From positions 50,690,065 to 50,754,064 of the forward strand of contig CM030366.1 in assembly GCA_017893485.1 (NCBI GenBank): 64,000 bases of DNA, in the 5' to 3' direction. Positions 1-10,310 of the stretch are shown here, in pieces. Made by a program: the position numbers and the translations under genes. The notes beneath the pieces are model-generated. The model was not told the DNA's origin. It saw nothing but the letters and a program-made list of their open reading frames with translations, and searched no databases. Source of the stretch: Hemerocallis citrina. Its lineage: Eukaryota > Streptophyta > Magnoliopsida > Asparagales > Asphodelaceae. The first letter of the stretch is position 1. Each line of letters begins with the position of its first letter.

Positions 1-340
1 CTCTGATGCTCTACTTTCATTTGCTGACAAATCAGAAACTGATACACAAATCTCGCCACCGCTTTCTTCATACCGTGCCACCAAAAGTGCTGCTTCAGGT
101 CTCTGTACATCTTTGTGCCTCAAGGGTGAATAGAATAGGGCGAGCGGTGGGCTTCTACAAGTAGCATCTACCTGACTTCTCCTCCAACCTAGCTTGAAAA
201 CGAAGCGACCCATCTACATGAATGATCATGCCAGTCCTCAAGCTTGCTTCCACTTCGCTTCGGAATTTTTGCAACTGCTGATCACCAACTTGGGCTTCCT
301 TGATCTGTTCTACCAGCAAAGATTGCAACTGCAGCATCAT
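1..340 (-). pseudogene. Ty3/gypsy integrase N-terminal region, partial (element 1)
   Basis: Reading leftwards, this translates to the spacer before integrase followed by the integrase zinc-finger region. Visible pieces include HPxGTKMYRDLKQHFWWHG and a degraded second half with FLICQQMKVEHQ, where the family normally has a CxxC pair. In the family this HHCC finger helps integrase bind LTR ends. An in-frame stop lies after SIHP and one expected cysteine is missing, so it is not functional. The integrase core and 3' LTR would lie left of the window. It belongs to the same minus-strand element as the RT, protease and gag remnants to the right. Confidence 0.8.
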
Positions 341-1128
341 ACATTGTTATGTTGTACCGGGAAAAATCACATCCAATTCCAGTCTTCTTATATCCTCCAA
401 CATTTCCTTCTACTTGGTGAGGAACATAGCAGTAGGTCTCCTGCTCATGACATCTGGTTCCAAGTTTACATTACCGGGGTGATACTGCAAGTGGATGTCA
501 GAATCTGCCATCAGTTCCAACCATCTTTTCTGCCTCATATTCAGTTCCTTCTGCGTGAACACATACTTGAGACTCTTATGATCTGTGAAAATCTCAACTC
601 TATCCCAAACAAATAATGCCTCTATAACTTCAGGGCAAAGATTATAGCCGCAAGTTCAAGATCATGCGTAGGATAGTTCTTCTCATGTGGCCTCAAAGCG
701 ACAACTCTATCTCGTTGCATCAGCACGTCACCTAAACCTCTAACCAAAGCATCACAGTGAATCACAAAATCTCCTGAACTGTCTGATATAGTCAGCACAG
801 GTGCTGACATCAATCGGTTCTTCAACAACACGAAGGCTTTATCACAAGCTCCATCCGAAACAAACTTTTACTCTTTCCTCATCAAATTGGTTAGGGGTCC
901 AGAAATCTTCACAAAATCCTAAACGAACTTTCTATCGTACCCCACAAATACGAGAAAACTTTACACTTTCGATGCTGACTTCGGTACTGGACAATCCATG
1001 ACTATAGTAATCTTCGACGGATCAACTGAAACACCATCGTCGGAGATAATATGGCCCAAAAATGTGACACGGTCAAACCAGAACTCACACTTGCTGAGCT
1101 TCACATAGAGCTGTTTCTTCCTCAAAGT
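341..1128 (-). pseudogene. Ty3/gypsy RNase H region remnant (element 1)
   Basis: The minus strand at 622-831 gives a peptide with [36 protein letters not shown] and FALKL. This is the usual order of the gypsy RNase H domain: first catalytic Asp in the YCDAS-like motif, then the HExNYxxxDLEL block. In the element this enzyme degrades the RNA template during reverse transcription. The frame is interrupted on both sides by stops and shifts (about 600-620 and 830-1050). It connects RT on the right with the integrase finger on the left. Confidence 0.8.
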
Positions 1129-1700
1129 CTACAAGACAACCTTCAAATGCTCAACATGGTTTTCCCTGTTCTGAGAATACACCAGGATATCGTCAATGAA
1201 CATCACCACAAACTTGTCCAAGAAAGGCGAGAATACCTTATTCATCAAACTCATGAATACGGCTGGTGCATTGGTAACTCCAAAGGGCATTACTAAGAAC
1301 TCGTAATGTCTATATCTCGTGTAGAATGCGGTCTTCTGAATATCCTTAGTCTTCACCATAACCTGATGATAACCAGAACTGATCCAACTTTGAGAAAAGA
1401 GAAGCACCCCCAAGCTGATTGAACAGATCGTCAATCCTCAGTAGAGGGTATTGGTTCTTCACAGTGACATTGTTCAGCTCTCGATAGTCAATGTAGAGTC
1501 TGCAACTACCATCCTTCTTATTGACGAACAAAATTGGGGCTCCCCAAGGCGAAACAATTGGCCTGATAAAACCCCTATTCAACAAATCTTGGACTTACAC
1601 CTTCAGTTCGGCCAACTCAACTAGTGCCATGCGGTATGGACTCTTCAAGATTAGTGTCTTCCCGATTGAACTTCGATACCGAACTCCACATCTCGGTCTA
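1129..1700 (-). pseudogene. Ty3/gypsy reverse transcriptase remnant (element 1)
   Basis: Two overlapping minus-strand frames together cover the RT domain. The N-terminal part (1346-1585) carries [20 protein letters not shown] and [20 protein letters not shown]. The C-terminal part (1129-1434) carries [26 protein letters not shown] and the catalytic FIDDILVYS box. The frame changes near 1390, between FSKLDQ and SSGYHQ, which shows a frameshift. All core RT blocks are recognisable, so the family call is firm; activity is excluded by the shift and flanking stops. Confidence 0.9.
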
Positions 1701-1799
1701 GCGGCAACCCAGACAATTCTTTTGGAAAGACATCAAGAAAGTACCACACAACCATGGGTGCAACCACACCATCAGTGCACATCGACTCTAGTGCACGAA

Positions 1800-2195
1800 C
1801 CTTCTAATTCATCGAGTTCTTGACACGTCCAAGCAGTGTCTCACCCGCATGAAACTTGAACTCTTGGTGATCTGGAAGCCTGAATACTATATTCTTCTCC
1901 CGACAGTCAATCACGACATGGGCAACTCCCAGCCAATCCATCCCAAGAATAACATCAAAGCTGAAATTGGGGGTTACAATAAGATTGGCCTTAAAATCCA
2001 TGTCACCTATCAGCAACGGGCTCTGCTTGCACACCCTAGAACAGATAATGATGCCTCCACATGTTGTGATATTCCAAGCTACTAGCACGACATCACATGC
2101 CAAACGGTGTTGATCGACGAAGCGGAAAGAAACAAAAGAGTGGGTAGCACCGAAATCAAACAGAACATGGGCAGGAAGACAGTGAACTAAGATAA
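1800..2195 (-). pseudogene. Ty3/gypsy aspartic protease remnant (element 1)
   Basis: The minus strand reads LPAHVLFDFGATHSFVS near 2110-2190, followed by VILGMDWLGVAHVVIDCRE (1804-2103 frame). This is the retropepsin-like order of plant gypsy elements: active-site D-T/S-G-A, then the hydrophobic ILGMDWL block. The active-site Thr/Ser is replaced by Phe (DFGA), so it is probably dead. An AT-rich stretch of about 140 bases (2190-2330) without coding similarity separates it from the gag zinc knuckles. Confidence 0.8.
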
Positions 2196-2329
2196 TGCCT
2201 AATAATGATCAAAGAGTAATAATGAACGTGTATGCACGATATAAGCACGAATAATTGTACAATAAGAAATAAATAGTGCATAAATTGAATATAAATAATG
2301 TAATTATCGTGATTTCCCTCGAACCACAC

Positions 2330-3543
2330 CAACAGCCATATCTGCTTTCGCTGTAGTCAGGTTATAGCCCTGCCCACGGCCTCCAATCTGACCTCCTTTT
2401 GGATTCATTCTCCTCTGATCAAAAGCTTGCCTCTGCGGTGGAAGTGGCGGTATGCCCTGACCTCTAGCTAGTGCTCCCTATTGAGCTGCACCTTCAATCG
2501 GTGCAGGGAGCCTATTCCTTGGACAGTCTCGGACCACATGGTCACTCCCTCCACACAAAAGACACATGCAATTAGCTAGTCTGCAGTCCTTCCATAGATG
2601 ACCAACATTATGGCAGAAGTCACAAGTCTGAGTTTTCCTTGGGGCAGTAGGCGAATACGGCAGTTCCCTCACGGGAGGGGTCAGAACTGGCCTCTGTACC
2701 TGGTCCTTCTGTAGGCCAGGTGGCAGTAGGGTACTGTACTACCCACTCAGTAGCACTCATTCTCTTATGAGTCTGCTCCTGGATCCTAGCTGCATCAAGA
2801 ACATCGACATAGGTGCGGTACTGGTGGGCAACCAACGTTCCTGAATGTTGAAATTCAACCCCATCAAGAACCAGCGGGCCCTGTCTTCATCTTTGGCCAC
2901 CATGGTAGTTGCAAAATGGCTGAGCTGAGTAAATTCAATAGCGTACTCATCCACAGACCGATTCTCCTGGTTCAGGAAAATGTTTAAATTAATATTATCA
3001 CATATGAAGTAGACAATAGTAAGCGACATTAAATAATATTATCCGACCAACCTGAGTTATGGAGACGAATTATCGCACCATCTCAACTTTGGTGACACTG
3101 GGAATTTTTTTTGCCATGAAGCTCTCCGTGAAAGTGAATCAAGTGGTGGATCTCTCTAGTCTCTCGGTCTTTGCCCGCCACCAGATTTGGGTGAGGTCAA
3201 CAAGCTGGATGCTTACTACATCCACCCGATCCACATCAGAGATCCGTGCCGCTAGCAACAGCTTCTTTGTGCGGATCAACCACTGTTCGGCCTCAACGGC
3301 ATCTCAGTGCCTGAGAACTTATCTGAGTGCAACCTCATGAAATTTGTTACTATACCGGGCCTTGGTGGTAGCAACCCTGGTGCGGTTCCAATAGTGGTTC
3401 AGTTCACAGCCTCCAAGCTAGGCCCTCATCAACTCATTATGCTCTTGTTGTAGTGGCATCATTTGCTGCAATGCTTGAAGAACAACTGCATTTTCTGACT
3501 ATTCATCCCTCGGTCGGGAAGAGGAAGGGCCTCCGCGAGCCAT
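2330..3543 (-). pseudogene. Ty3/gypsy gag remnant with two CCHC zinc knuckles (element 1)
   Basis: The most likely start is the minus-strand ATG at 3543 (MARGGPSSSRPRDE), about 110 bases downstream of the primer binding site. It runs into a stop after 14 codons. Further on are a retrotransposon-gag block (RSVDEYAIEFTQLSHFA, then DEDRARWFLMGLN; 2757-3029) and two CX2CX4HX4C knuckles, CDFCHNVGHLWKDC and CLLCGGSDHVVRDC (2478-2672). Gag packages the element RNA. Stops, shifts and a non-homologous AT-rich patch at about 2960-3055 break the frame. The layout resembles plant chromoviruses, but no chromodomain is in view. Confidence 0.85.
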
Positions 3544-3653
3544 AGTCTGCAATATAGTCAAATCGGTGAGTATCAATATATAAGTTGGTTATTACATGTT
3601 TATGTGATCAACGTGGTTTGCATATTATTGAGTTAATCTGGTTAGCCAAACCT

Positions 3654-3667
3654 GGGCTCTGATACCA
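3654..3667 (-). promoter_or_regulatory. Primer binding site, initiator tRNA-Met type (element 1)
   Basis: The minus strand reads TGGTATCAGAGCCC, the sequence plant LTR elements use to pair with the 3' end of initiator tRNA-Met. It lies 10 bases inside the LTR edge at 3678, as expected for minus-strand DNA priming. It fixes the orientation of the element as minus. Confidence 0.85.
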
Positions 3668-4067
3668 CTAAAAACTCTGTCACGGTCTGCTTCCCAAAAT
3701 ATGGGAATACGAGCACGTAACTAAGGCCCAAAGAATGATGTGTACATCATCCATAAACTGTAACAGATTAACTCAACAAAAATGAAGTATGATCACAACC
3801 ACGTATGAATAGATAATCACATAAACAATGAATAAACTTCAAAATCCATGAAATAAATTCACAAAATAATATCCAACATCGAGGAAAAAAATAAACTTTG
3901 GGTCACAAAAGCTCGTAATACAAAGTATGACAGCAATAACAATAGTGAAATAACATGATGAAATAATTATAGCATCATAATAATTTAGCTCCAATCTCAA
4001 GAAGATTTGCTCACCAAGTCCTTCAGTCAAATCTCCTCCTGTATTTGTAAGCTCAACATCTACAGTT

Positions 4068-4099
4068 GGGGGGGGGGGGGGGGGGGGGGGGGAGGGGGG
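4068..4099 (+). repeat. Poly-G run (25 G) with G-rich extension
   Basis: Twenty-five consecutive G are followed by A and six more G. The related LTR at about 26080 has an ordinary A/G-rich sequence at this point, so the run is private to this copy. It could fold as a G-quadruplex; a sequencing or assembly length error is also possible. Confidence 0.9.
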
Positions 4100-6028
4100 A
4101 GATGTTCGTTAGAGCAAGTTACAGAGAACAAGTAGTAAAAGCAAAGAACAAGGAAACATGGTATGTCAAGAAATCAAAATCAAATGTCAATAACAAGGAT
4201 TGATAATACGATCAAAAGACTATAATCAAAGATGCAATAATCGAGACAACAATCCAAAATCAAGTGGATAACTATAATCTTGATAAGACTGTAAGTGTCA
4301 ATCCTTGGTTTATTAGTCTTTTATTATTCTATCTAATGCACACAATTCTGCATCCCATACAACTTGTTCGGTGAATGCAAATAATGATCGTTTAGACTAT
4401 GGTGGTGAACTCTACAGATCCTGTACTCGACAACAATAATCAATAATCAATAATCCATAATCCATAACCATGATTAATCGAACAATAATGGACCCTTCCT
4501 TGAGTACAGTTTCTGACGTTGTTCACTACTAAGTCGACCCTTATTATCCCGACTTGTTATTATTTTATTATACTCAATGTGGACATGAAATGAGTAAAAA
4601 AGTGTCGAGGCAATGTCAAGAAGATGTCAAGTTAGTGCAATGCATGGTATAATTAATTCTATTCGCTAGATGCAAAATCAAACATGGTTATACTTATTAA
4701 CACAAAACACACATTCTGGACAGCAAAGACGTTGATGTACAAAAACCGACTTTTTCGTTGCTATGAGAAAGTAAATCAGGTTTCGTCAGGGGTTATAGAA
4801 ACTAGACTCCTGTCGGTTCCAACTCATATCCACACGATATATTATAAATACAATATCTATGTGTAAAATCTCATTCTTTACTAGTTTCATGTTCAGACAG
4901 CAGGTTAGGGTCAAATTTTTATATATAGAAGTTTGTTGTAAATTCATTTAAAAATATTATAAAAACCATAATTTAGTTCCTAACAGTGTTTAGTAATAAC
5001 ACGATTAATCTCATGTCTTAATTATTGATTTAGTCTACTATTTCAATTAATTAAACATGGTAATGTATTTTCAGACTGTATTCTGGAATTGAGATTTTAC
5101 ACCACGAGAATCTGAATATCTTGCAATCTGTAAGTTGGATTGGAAAATCGTCAGATATTTTGGATTCCAGACACAGAGGGTTACAACACTTATTTAATAA
5201 GTTCTAAATAATATTATCTGCAGATAAGCTAAAAGTCTGGTTCTTTACTGAACTAGTGCACTGGTAGCAACCTATGGTCATATTTTTGTATGAATAATGA
5301 GTCTAGAAAGTCATCAATTAAGCTCATAAAAATTGTAAAGCAACTCCTAAGCATATCTAGCAACTTCCTGGGTAAATTTCAAGTTTTGATTCTACTATTA
5401 ACATTTTATTTTAATTAGACAGTCATGTCGGTGTGTTTTTAGATAGCAATCTGGAAATTAAAAACCTAGCAGTACTAAAAATATGATAACTTGCAGCCTA
5501 TAAATCAGAATTTATATCTGTCGAATGTTCGAGAAACTAGTTTCAAAGGTCTATGACTTTCATTTAGAAAGGTTAAATTAATAACAGAAACTGGGTCAAA
5601 AACTCAAAACAATATGGAATAAACGGCATGCCAGCAAGTTGATTATTATTAATTAGCAACAAATGCGATACACAAGCATATAACTTTATAGCAATAATTA
5701 ACAGAAAATTATACACAATCATTAGGGTGGAATTCTACTGTTAACATGAAAAATTATTAGTTTCATAACATTAAATTCACGAATCTAGTTGTAACATCAT
5801 ATTCAATCGAAATGCATTCAAATCATCATACTTCTACATATACGTGTTTCTAGTTTATGTTCGTGTAGTGTATGCATGGGATGACGAATAACAGGCTTAG
5901 AATTGAATCAAGGGTATGACACAAAAAGAAAACTACTAGAATAACGAAATAGGGACTACTTGCTGAGATCAAAAGAATTCTTGAACTAGAACAACGAGTT
6001 GGTTCAAGAGAAACTCGCCTTATGATGA

Positions 6029-6626
6029 TTATACGACGTTTGCATGTGCTATGAGAATCAAGGTGGAAAAATAGCGACACAACACACAGCAAGCAGCGAC
6101 AGCGCAAGCAAGAACGACAACAGTAGCAAACAAGAGAACAACAGCAAGACACGACAACAAAGGGACTTCGGGTGTAGGGCAGCAATGCGGGGGGGGGGGG
6201 TCGATCGGTGTGGGTGCTGGCAGGTGTGAGGTAGGGAGGTAGAGCTCGGTGCTCCGGTGGCGGCGATGGCAAGGTGGAGCGATGAGAGGGAAGGAGCAGG
6301 AGACAAGAGGCGTCGGTGATAACGGCGAGGGGACGCAGCAGCAGGGTGAGGTGGTGAGGATCACGGTCGGGTTGGTGCAGTGAGGTTGAGTGTGGCGATG
6401 GGTCTGGAGGTCAACGACAATGGCAGCGGCGACGAGGAGGGTCGGCGAGGGTGGTTGCTGAGATGTGGGAGCAGTGACTGCGGGATGGTGGCAGCAGTGG
6501 GTCGCGGATGGCGAGGAGGCTGGCAATGATCGGAGATAGCGATGGTGCTATAGTGAAGGAGGAGCAGGAGGTTGGGGTTGCGAGGTCAAGGCAGTGTCGA
6601 TGGGGATTCGATTGGTTCGGGATCAC
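6029..6626 (-). other. GC-rich leader-like segment of the element 1 LTR
   Basis: This segment is much richer in G and C than its surroundings and lies just downstream of the minus-strand TATATATA box at 6698. It therefore probably represents transcribed 5' leader. It yields overlapping open frames of up to 165 codons on the minus strand, rich in Pro, Ser, His and Cys. The solo LTR at 25688 has a similar segment (28200-28860), but the predicted peptides do not match. I treat the frames as compositional, not as genes. A run of about 12 G lies at about 6188-6199. Confidence 0.6.
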
Positions 6627-6697
6627 AACAGAGGAGGAAGAAGAAAGGAGAAGGGGGTTAGAGGTTGATGTGAGATTAGGGTTAGGGGATTATTTAG

Positions 6698-6705
6698 TAT
6701 ATATA
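6698..6705 (-). promoter_or_regulatory. TATA-box candidate in the element 1 LTR
   Basis: TATATATA reads on the minus strand, in the sense direction of the element, immediately upstream of the GC-rich leader-like segment. Its position fits an LTR promoter. Confidence 0.45.
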
Positions 6706-7160
6706 GGGAATTAAGTCATTGGGTTTGGATTAAAGTTAACGGGTTTGGGTTAGGATCCAATAAGAAACAACTAAAAAAATAATAGATTAAATGAAATATC
6801 CGATACACAATAAACAAAATAGAGTGTACTGGAAAAATCAGGGTTAAAGTCAAAAGGTTCAGATGATTAAATGAGAACAAAAGGGTTCAAAGAATAGAAA
6901 GATTTATCAATATAATAAGTTACAAAGAAAGCTATCAAGTGTCTCTCATTCAATCTACCATAAAATCAATGGCCCAGATTGATTCTCATAAAACATATTT
7001 TTCTGCTCAAAATTTCAAATCCAAAACTCAAATTCCAATCCCCCCTCTCTCTCTCACACACACACTTACTTCCAGAAACGATTTCCTCCACTTTCAAACC
7101 AAGAGTCAGAGGTGGATTCATGCCCTCGTCCCTCTCCTCTCTCCTCCGTTATTTCCCATT

Positions 7161-7180
7161 CCTAAACCCTAACCCTAAAA
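7161..7180 (+). promoter_or_regulatory. Telo-box-like sequence upstream of the captured gene fragment
   Basis: CCTAAACCCTAACCCTAAA lies about 125 bases before the fragment's ATG. The mirror copy is at about 9088-9106 in the right arm. In plants such short telomere-like boxes are common in promoters and 5' leaders, so the capture probably included the 5' end of the donor gene. It is too short to be an interstitial telomere. Confidence 0.5.
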
Positions 7181-7302
7181 CTGCTATAATAACGACTGTG
7201 ATGCTCTTAGTTTCAAAAAGTGGGTCATTTCGGGGAAAAAATATTAACTCTCCACCAAAACTAAACAAAATAACCAATTCCCCCTCCTCAAATCTCACAA
7301 AA

Positions 7303-7530
7303 ATGGATTCCCTCTCTGACCTCGACTCTCCAACCCCCACCATCTCTGACGCAACCCGCATCGCTGGAATCAAATCGTTCCTCACTACGCACTTCGACGC
7401 CGCGAACCGTCCCATCTCGGACTTCGACTTCACCCCTCGCACCGTCGCCCACCTCTACTCCATCTCCTCTCTCTCCAATCACCGCTCCCTCAGGCCGCTC
7501 GGATTCGCGAGATCCTCGATTTTGGCAATT
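7303..7530 (+). pseudogene. Captured HAUS1/AUG1-like gene fragment, left arm
   Basis: From the ATG at 7303 the peptide starts MDSLSDLD and continues with IAGIKSFLTTHFDAANRPIS, DFDFTPRTVAHLYSISSLSN. After a frame change comes QAARIREILD (7490-7520). This order resembles the N terminus of plant augmin subunit 1 (HAUS1/AUG1), part of the complex that recruits gamma-tubulin to spindle microtubules; that match is from memory of the family. In the family more residues separate the two blocks, so a short deletion and a frameshift are likely here. Only the first coding part is present. The same fragment is repeated in the right arm in reverse orientation. Confidence 0.6.
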
Positions 7531-7636
7531 TTTTGCTGTGCCGAGATTGCCCTCATTGGCCCGTGCTTGCATGGGTTTTGTTTGGTTTTTGTTTTTGTTT
7601 TTAATTCCCATCCAGCACTCTTGGACGTGCATTTGG

Positions 7637-8660
7637 GTTTCGTTGGAGATGGCAGTGAGGTCGGCAATCAAATTTGGGTGTACGGCTGTGGAGTCGGCGA
7701 TCGAATTTAGGGTGGGAGGTCAGCGTTTCTTCACCCTTTCAACTTTTTTTTTGTGTAATTTGATTGCTTTGTGGGTTTTAATTTTTGTGTGGTGGGTTTC
7801 TTGTGAGCGCATTCTTTCTTTAGTTTTGTGGGTTTGGGGTTTCGGCGATCAGCTTTGGGTTTCGTTGGAGATGGCATTGAGGCTGGCAATCGGATTTGGG
7901 TGTACGACTGTGGAGTCGGCGATCGAATTTAGGGTGGGAGGTCAGCGTTTCTTCACCCTTTCAACTTTCTTTTTTTCTTACCTCCTAATCAAAACACAAA
8001 TAAAACCCACCACACAAAATTAAAACCCACAAAGCAATCAAATTAAACAAAAAAGGTAAGAAAAAAAAAGTTGAAAGGGTGAAGAAACGCTGACCTCCCA
8101 CTCTAAATTCGATCGCCGACTCCGCAGACGTACACCCAAATCCGATTTCTGACCTCATTGCCATCTCCAACGAAATCCAAACTTGATCGCCGAAACCCCA
8201 AACCCACAAAACTGAAGAAAGAATGCGGTCACAGGAAACCCACCACACAAAAATTAAAACCCACAAAGCAATTAAATTACACAAAAAAGGTAAGAAAAAA
8301 AAGTTGAAAGGGGAAGAAACGCTAACCTCCCACCCTAAATTCGATCGTCGACTCCACAACCTGTACACCCAAATCGATTGCCGACCTCAATGCCATCTCC
8401 AACGAAACCCAAACCTGATCGCTGAAACCCCAAACCCACAAAACTGAAGAAAGAATGCGGTCACAGGAAACCCACCACACAAAAATTAAAACCCACAAAG
8501 CAATCAAATTACACAAAAAAAAGTAAGAAAAAAAAAGTTGAAAGGGTGAAGAAACGCTGACCTCCCACCCTAAATTCGATCGCCGACTCCACAGCCGTAC
8601 ACCTAAATTTGATTGCCGACCTCATTACCATCTTCAACGAAACCCAAACGCACGTCCATG
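7637..8660. repeat. Tandem units of about 215 bp spanning the foldback centre
   Basis: The unit contains GGGTTTCGTTGGAGATGGCA, the GGAGTCGGCGATCGAATTTA block, and a pyrimidine tract followed by TTTTGTGTGGTGGGTTTC. About two copies are in the left arm (7637-7980). About three are in the right arm in reverse orientation (8000-8660). The two arms are therefore unequal near the loop. The units generate several short open frames that are repeats, not genes. Confidence 0.7.
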
Positions 8661-8744
8661 AGTGCTGGATGGGAATTAAAAACAAAAACAAAAACCAAAC
8701 AAAACCCATGCAAGCACGGGCTAGTGAGGGGCAATCTCGGCACA

Positions 8745-8968
8745 CCAGAATCGAGGATCTCGCGAATCCAAGCAGCCTGAGGGAGCAAAGGTTGGAGAGA
8801 GAGGAGATGGAGTGGCGGTGGGCGATGGTGCGAGGGGTGAAGTCGACGTCCAGGGATGGGGCGGTTCGCAGCGTCAAAGTGCGTAGTGAGGAACAATTTG
8901 ATCTCGGCAATGCGAGCCGCGTCGGAGATGGTGGGGGTTAGAGAGTTGAGGTCAGAGAGGGAATCCAT
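8745..8968 (-). pseudogene. Captured HAUS1/AUG1-like gene fragment, right arm
   Basis: This is the mirror copy of the fragment at 7303. From the minus-strand ATG at 8968 it reads MDSLSDLNSLTP, IAEIKLFLTTHFDAANRPIP, then shifts frame and ends with QAAWIREILD. Arm-specific differences include ISDFD replaced by a shifted IPGRR reading and R changed to W near the end, so the copies have drifted independently. Transcription across the element would bring both copies together as a hairpin. It has no start-to-stop coding capacity. Confidence 0.6.
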
Positions 8969-9365
8969 TTTTGTGAGATTCGAGGAGGGGGATTGGTTGT
9001 TTTGTTTAGTTTTGGCGGAGAGTAAATATTTTTTCCCCGAAATAACCCACTTTTCGAAACTAAGAGCATCACCGTCGTTATTATAGCAGTTTTAGGGTTA
9101 GGGTTTGGGAATGGGAAATAACGGAGGAGAGAGGAGAGGGAGGAGGTCATGAATCTACCTTTGACTCTTGTTTTGAAAGTGGAGGAAATCGTTTTTGGAA
9201 GTGAGTGTGAGAGAGAGAGAAAGGGGGGGGGATTGGAATTTGAGTTTTGGGTTTGAAATTTTGAGCGGAAAAATATGTTTTGTGAGAATCAATCTGGGCC
9301 ATTGATTTTATGGTAGATTGAATGAGAGCCACTTGATAGCTTTCTTTGTAATTTATTATATAGAT

Positions 9366-10208
9366 TCCATACATGTTATTCTAAATAGTTTGAAACATTT
9401 GTACTTCTGTGTTTGTGACATGATTGCTGTTGAGACAGTAAACCTTCACAACAACTATTAATGTTAATTGTTCCATTCTCCATTATAGTTAGTGCAATCA
9501 ACCGTATAGTCTTTCTATAATCTAACAGATACTATTCATTTTTAATAACAATTGCATTCTGAGAGGCTCTCATTATTTGAGCAGGCCTGCGTAAAACTTT
9601 ACTATGTTTCTTTGTTGTTGGATGTTGTTGTATGCGAATCTAAAAGAATACTGTGGAATTGAAGTGATGGTGGAATTGTAATTGCAAGTTAAAGAAATTG
9701 TTAATTTTAATTTGTGTTCGATACAGTTAAATTCCAAGTCAGTAATTAGAACGTCAAAGTAATTGATTAGTTTGTTAAAGTAATCTAGAATAAACATGCT
9801 AATGCAAGTTATTTCCCCACCTTTATATACAGATCAATTCCTTCATCAGAATTAAGCAACAACAATGGATGACATCACTATATATGTCGATGTAAGTATC
9901 TCTTTTTTTGGGCATCTACAACTCTTTCATATTAGATAAAAAAAACTATTTGTTTCAAAACTCTTTTTATTTGTTTTTTTAATATCATTGTTTTGATTGA
10001 TTATTGTAAACTCTTACTATTTGTTTCAAAACTCTTACTGTTTGTTTAGGCTCACTGTTTGGTCCCATTTTGAAGACTTCAATCATTGTGTTCTCCTACA
10101 ACCCTGTAATTTTTTTTGGGTCAATCGGTTGGTTGGTGTATATTTTGGTGGAGGATGTAATAGTTGTAATAGTTGTAATATTGAGCATTTTTGGAGATGA
10201 TGTAAGTA
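9366..10208. other. Unassigned AT-rich stretch between the foldback element and the Helitron
   Basis: I recognise no gene. A short possible first exon, ATG GAT GAC ATC ACT at about 9865-9892, is followed by GTAAGTATC, a good splice donor, but no continuing exon was found. The motif GATGTAAGTATCT recurs at about 9887 and 10200. It could be the remainder of the element 1 LTR, an old transposon or unique DNA. Confidence 0.4.
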
Positions 10209-10310
10209 TCTGTATATAATGATGATATAATATAGTTATGTTAAGACCCGTACCCGCAATTTTGTGGAGTATTGGGTTTTGTGTTTGGTTTTTGAAAGGT
10301 TTTTCGAATG

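Larger units (their letters stand above)
3678..6905 (-). mobile_element. 5' LTR of element 1 (long gypsy LTR, right end interrupted or truncated)
   Basis: The LTR edge is TGTCACGGTCTGCTTCCC in plus orientation. The same family edge occurs at 25688, where a complete solo LTR of about 3.74 kb is present. Both copies share the start, interior stretches, a GC-rich leader-like segment and a GGATCCAATA block near the far end (about 6750 here, about 58070 there). The last roughly 250 bases of the family LTR are not clearly present, and a foldback element starts at 6906. A TATATATA box on the minus strand lies at 6698-6705. The long ORFs inside are not conserved between the two copies. Confidence 0.75.
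6906..9365. mobile_element. Foldback element of about 2.46 kb with near-complete inverted arms
   Basis: The left edge ATCAATATAATAAGTTACAA (from 6906) is the inverted counterpart of the right edge ending at 9365. Both arms continue collinearly in opposite directions for about 1.1 kb each, meeting near 7990-8030. Each arm holds, from outside inwards: a CT-rich leader with a telomere-like AAACCCTAACCC box, a HAUS1/AUG1-like coding fragment, and copies of a tandem unit of about 215 bases. There is no transposase. Mutator-like or other foldback elements that capture genes are the best comparison. I could not find a convincing target duplication, so the family is uncertain. Confidence 0.8.

Noticed and set aside
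1..6905. Endogenous pararetrovirus
   Set aside because: Gag-pol order, LTR edges and primer sites match LTR retrotransposons; no movement-protein or coat-protein features were seen.
7161..7180. Interstitial telomere
   Set aside because: Only two to three imperfect telomere-like units; fits a promoter telo-box in a captured gene leader.
6906..9365. Target duplication of the foldback element
   Set aside because: Flanks AAGATTT and TCCATACA do not match at any usual length, so no duplication is reported.
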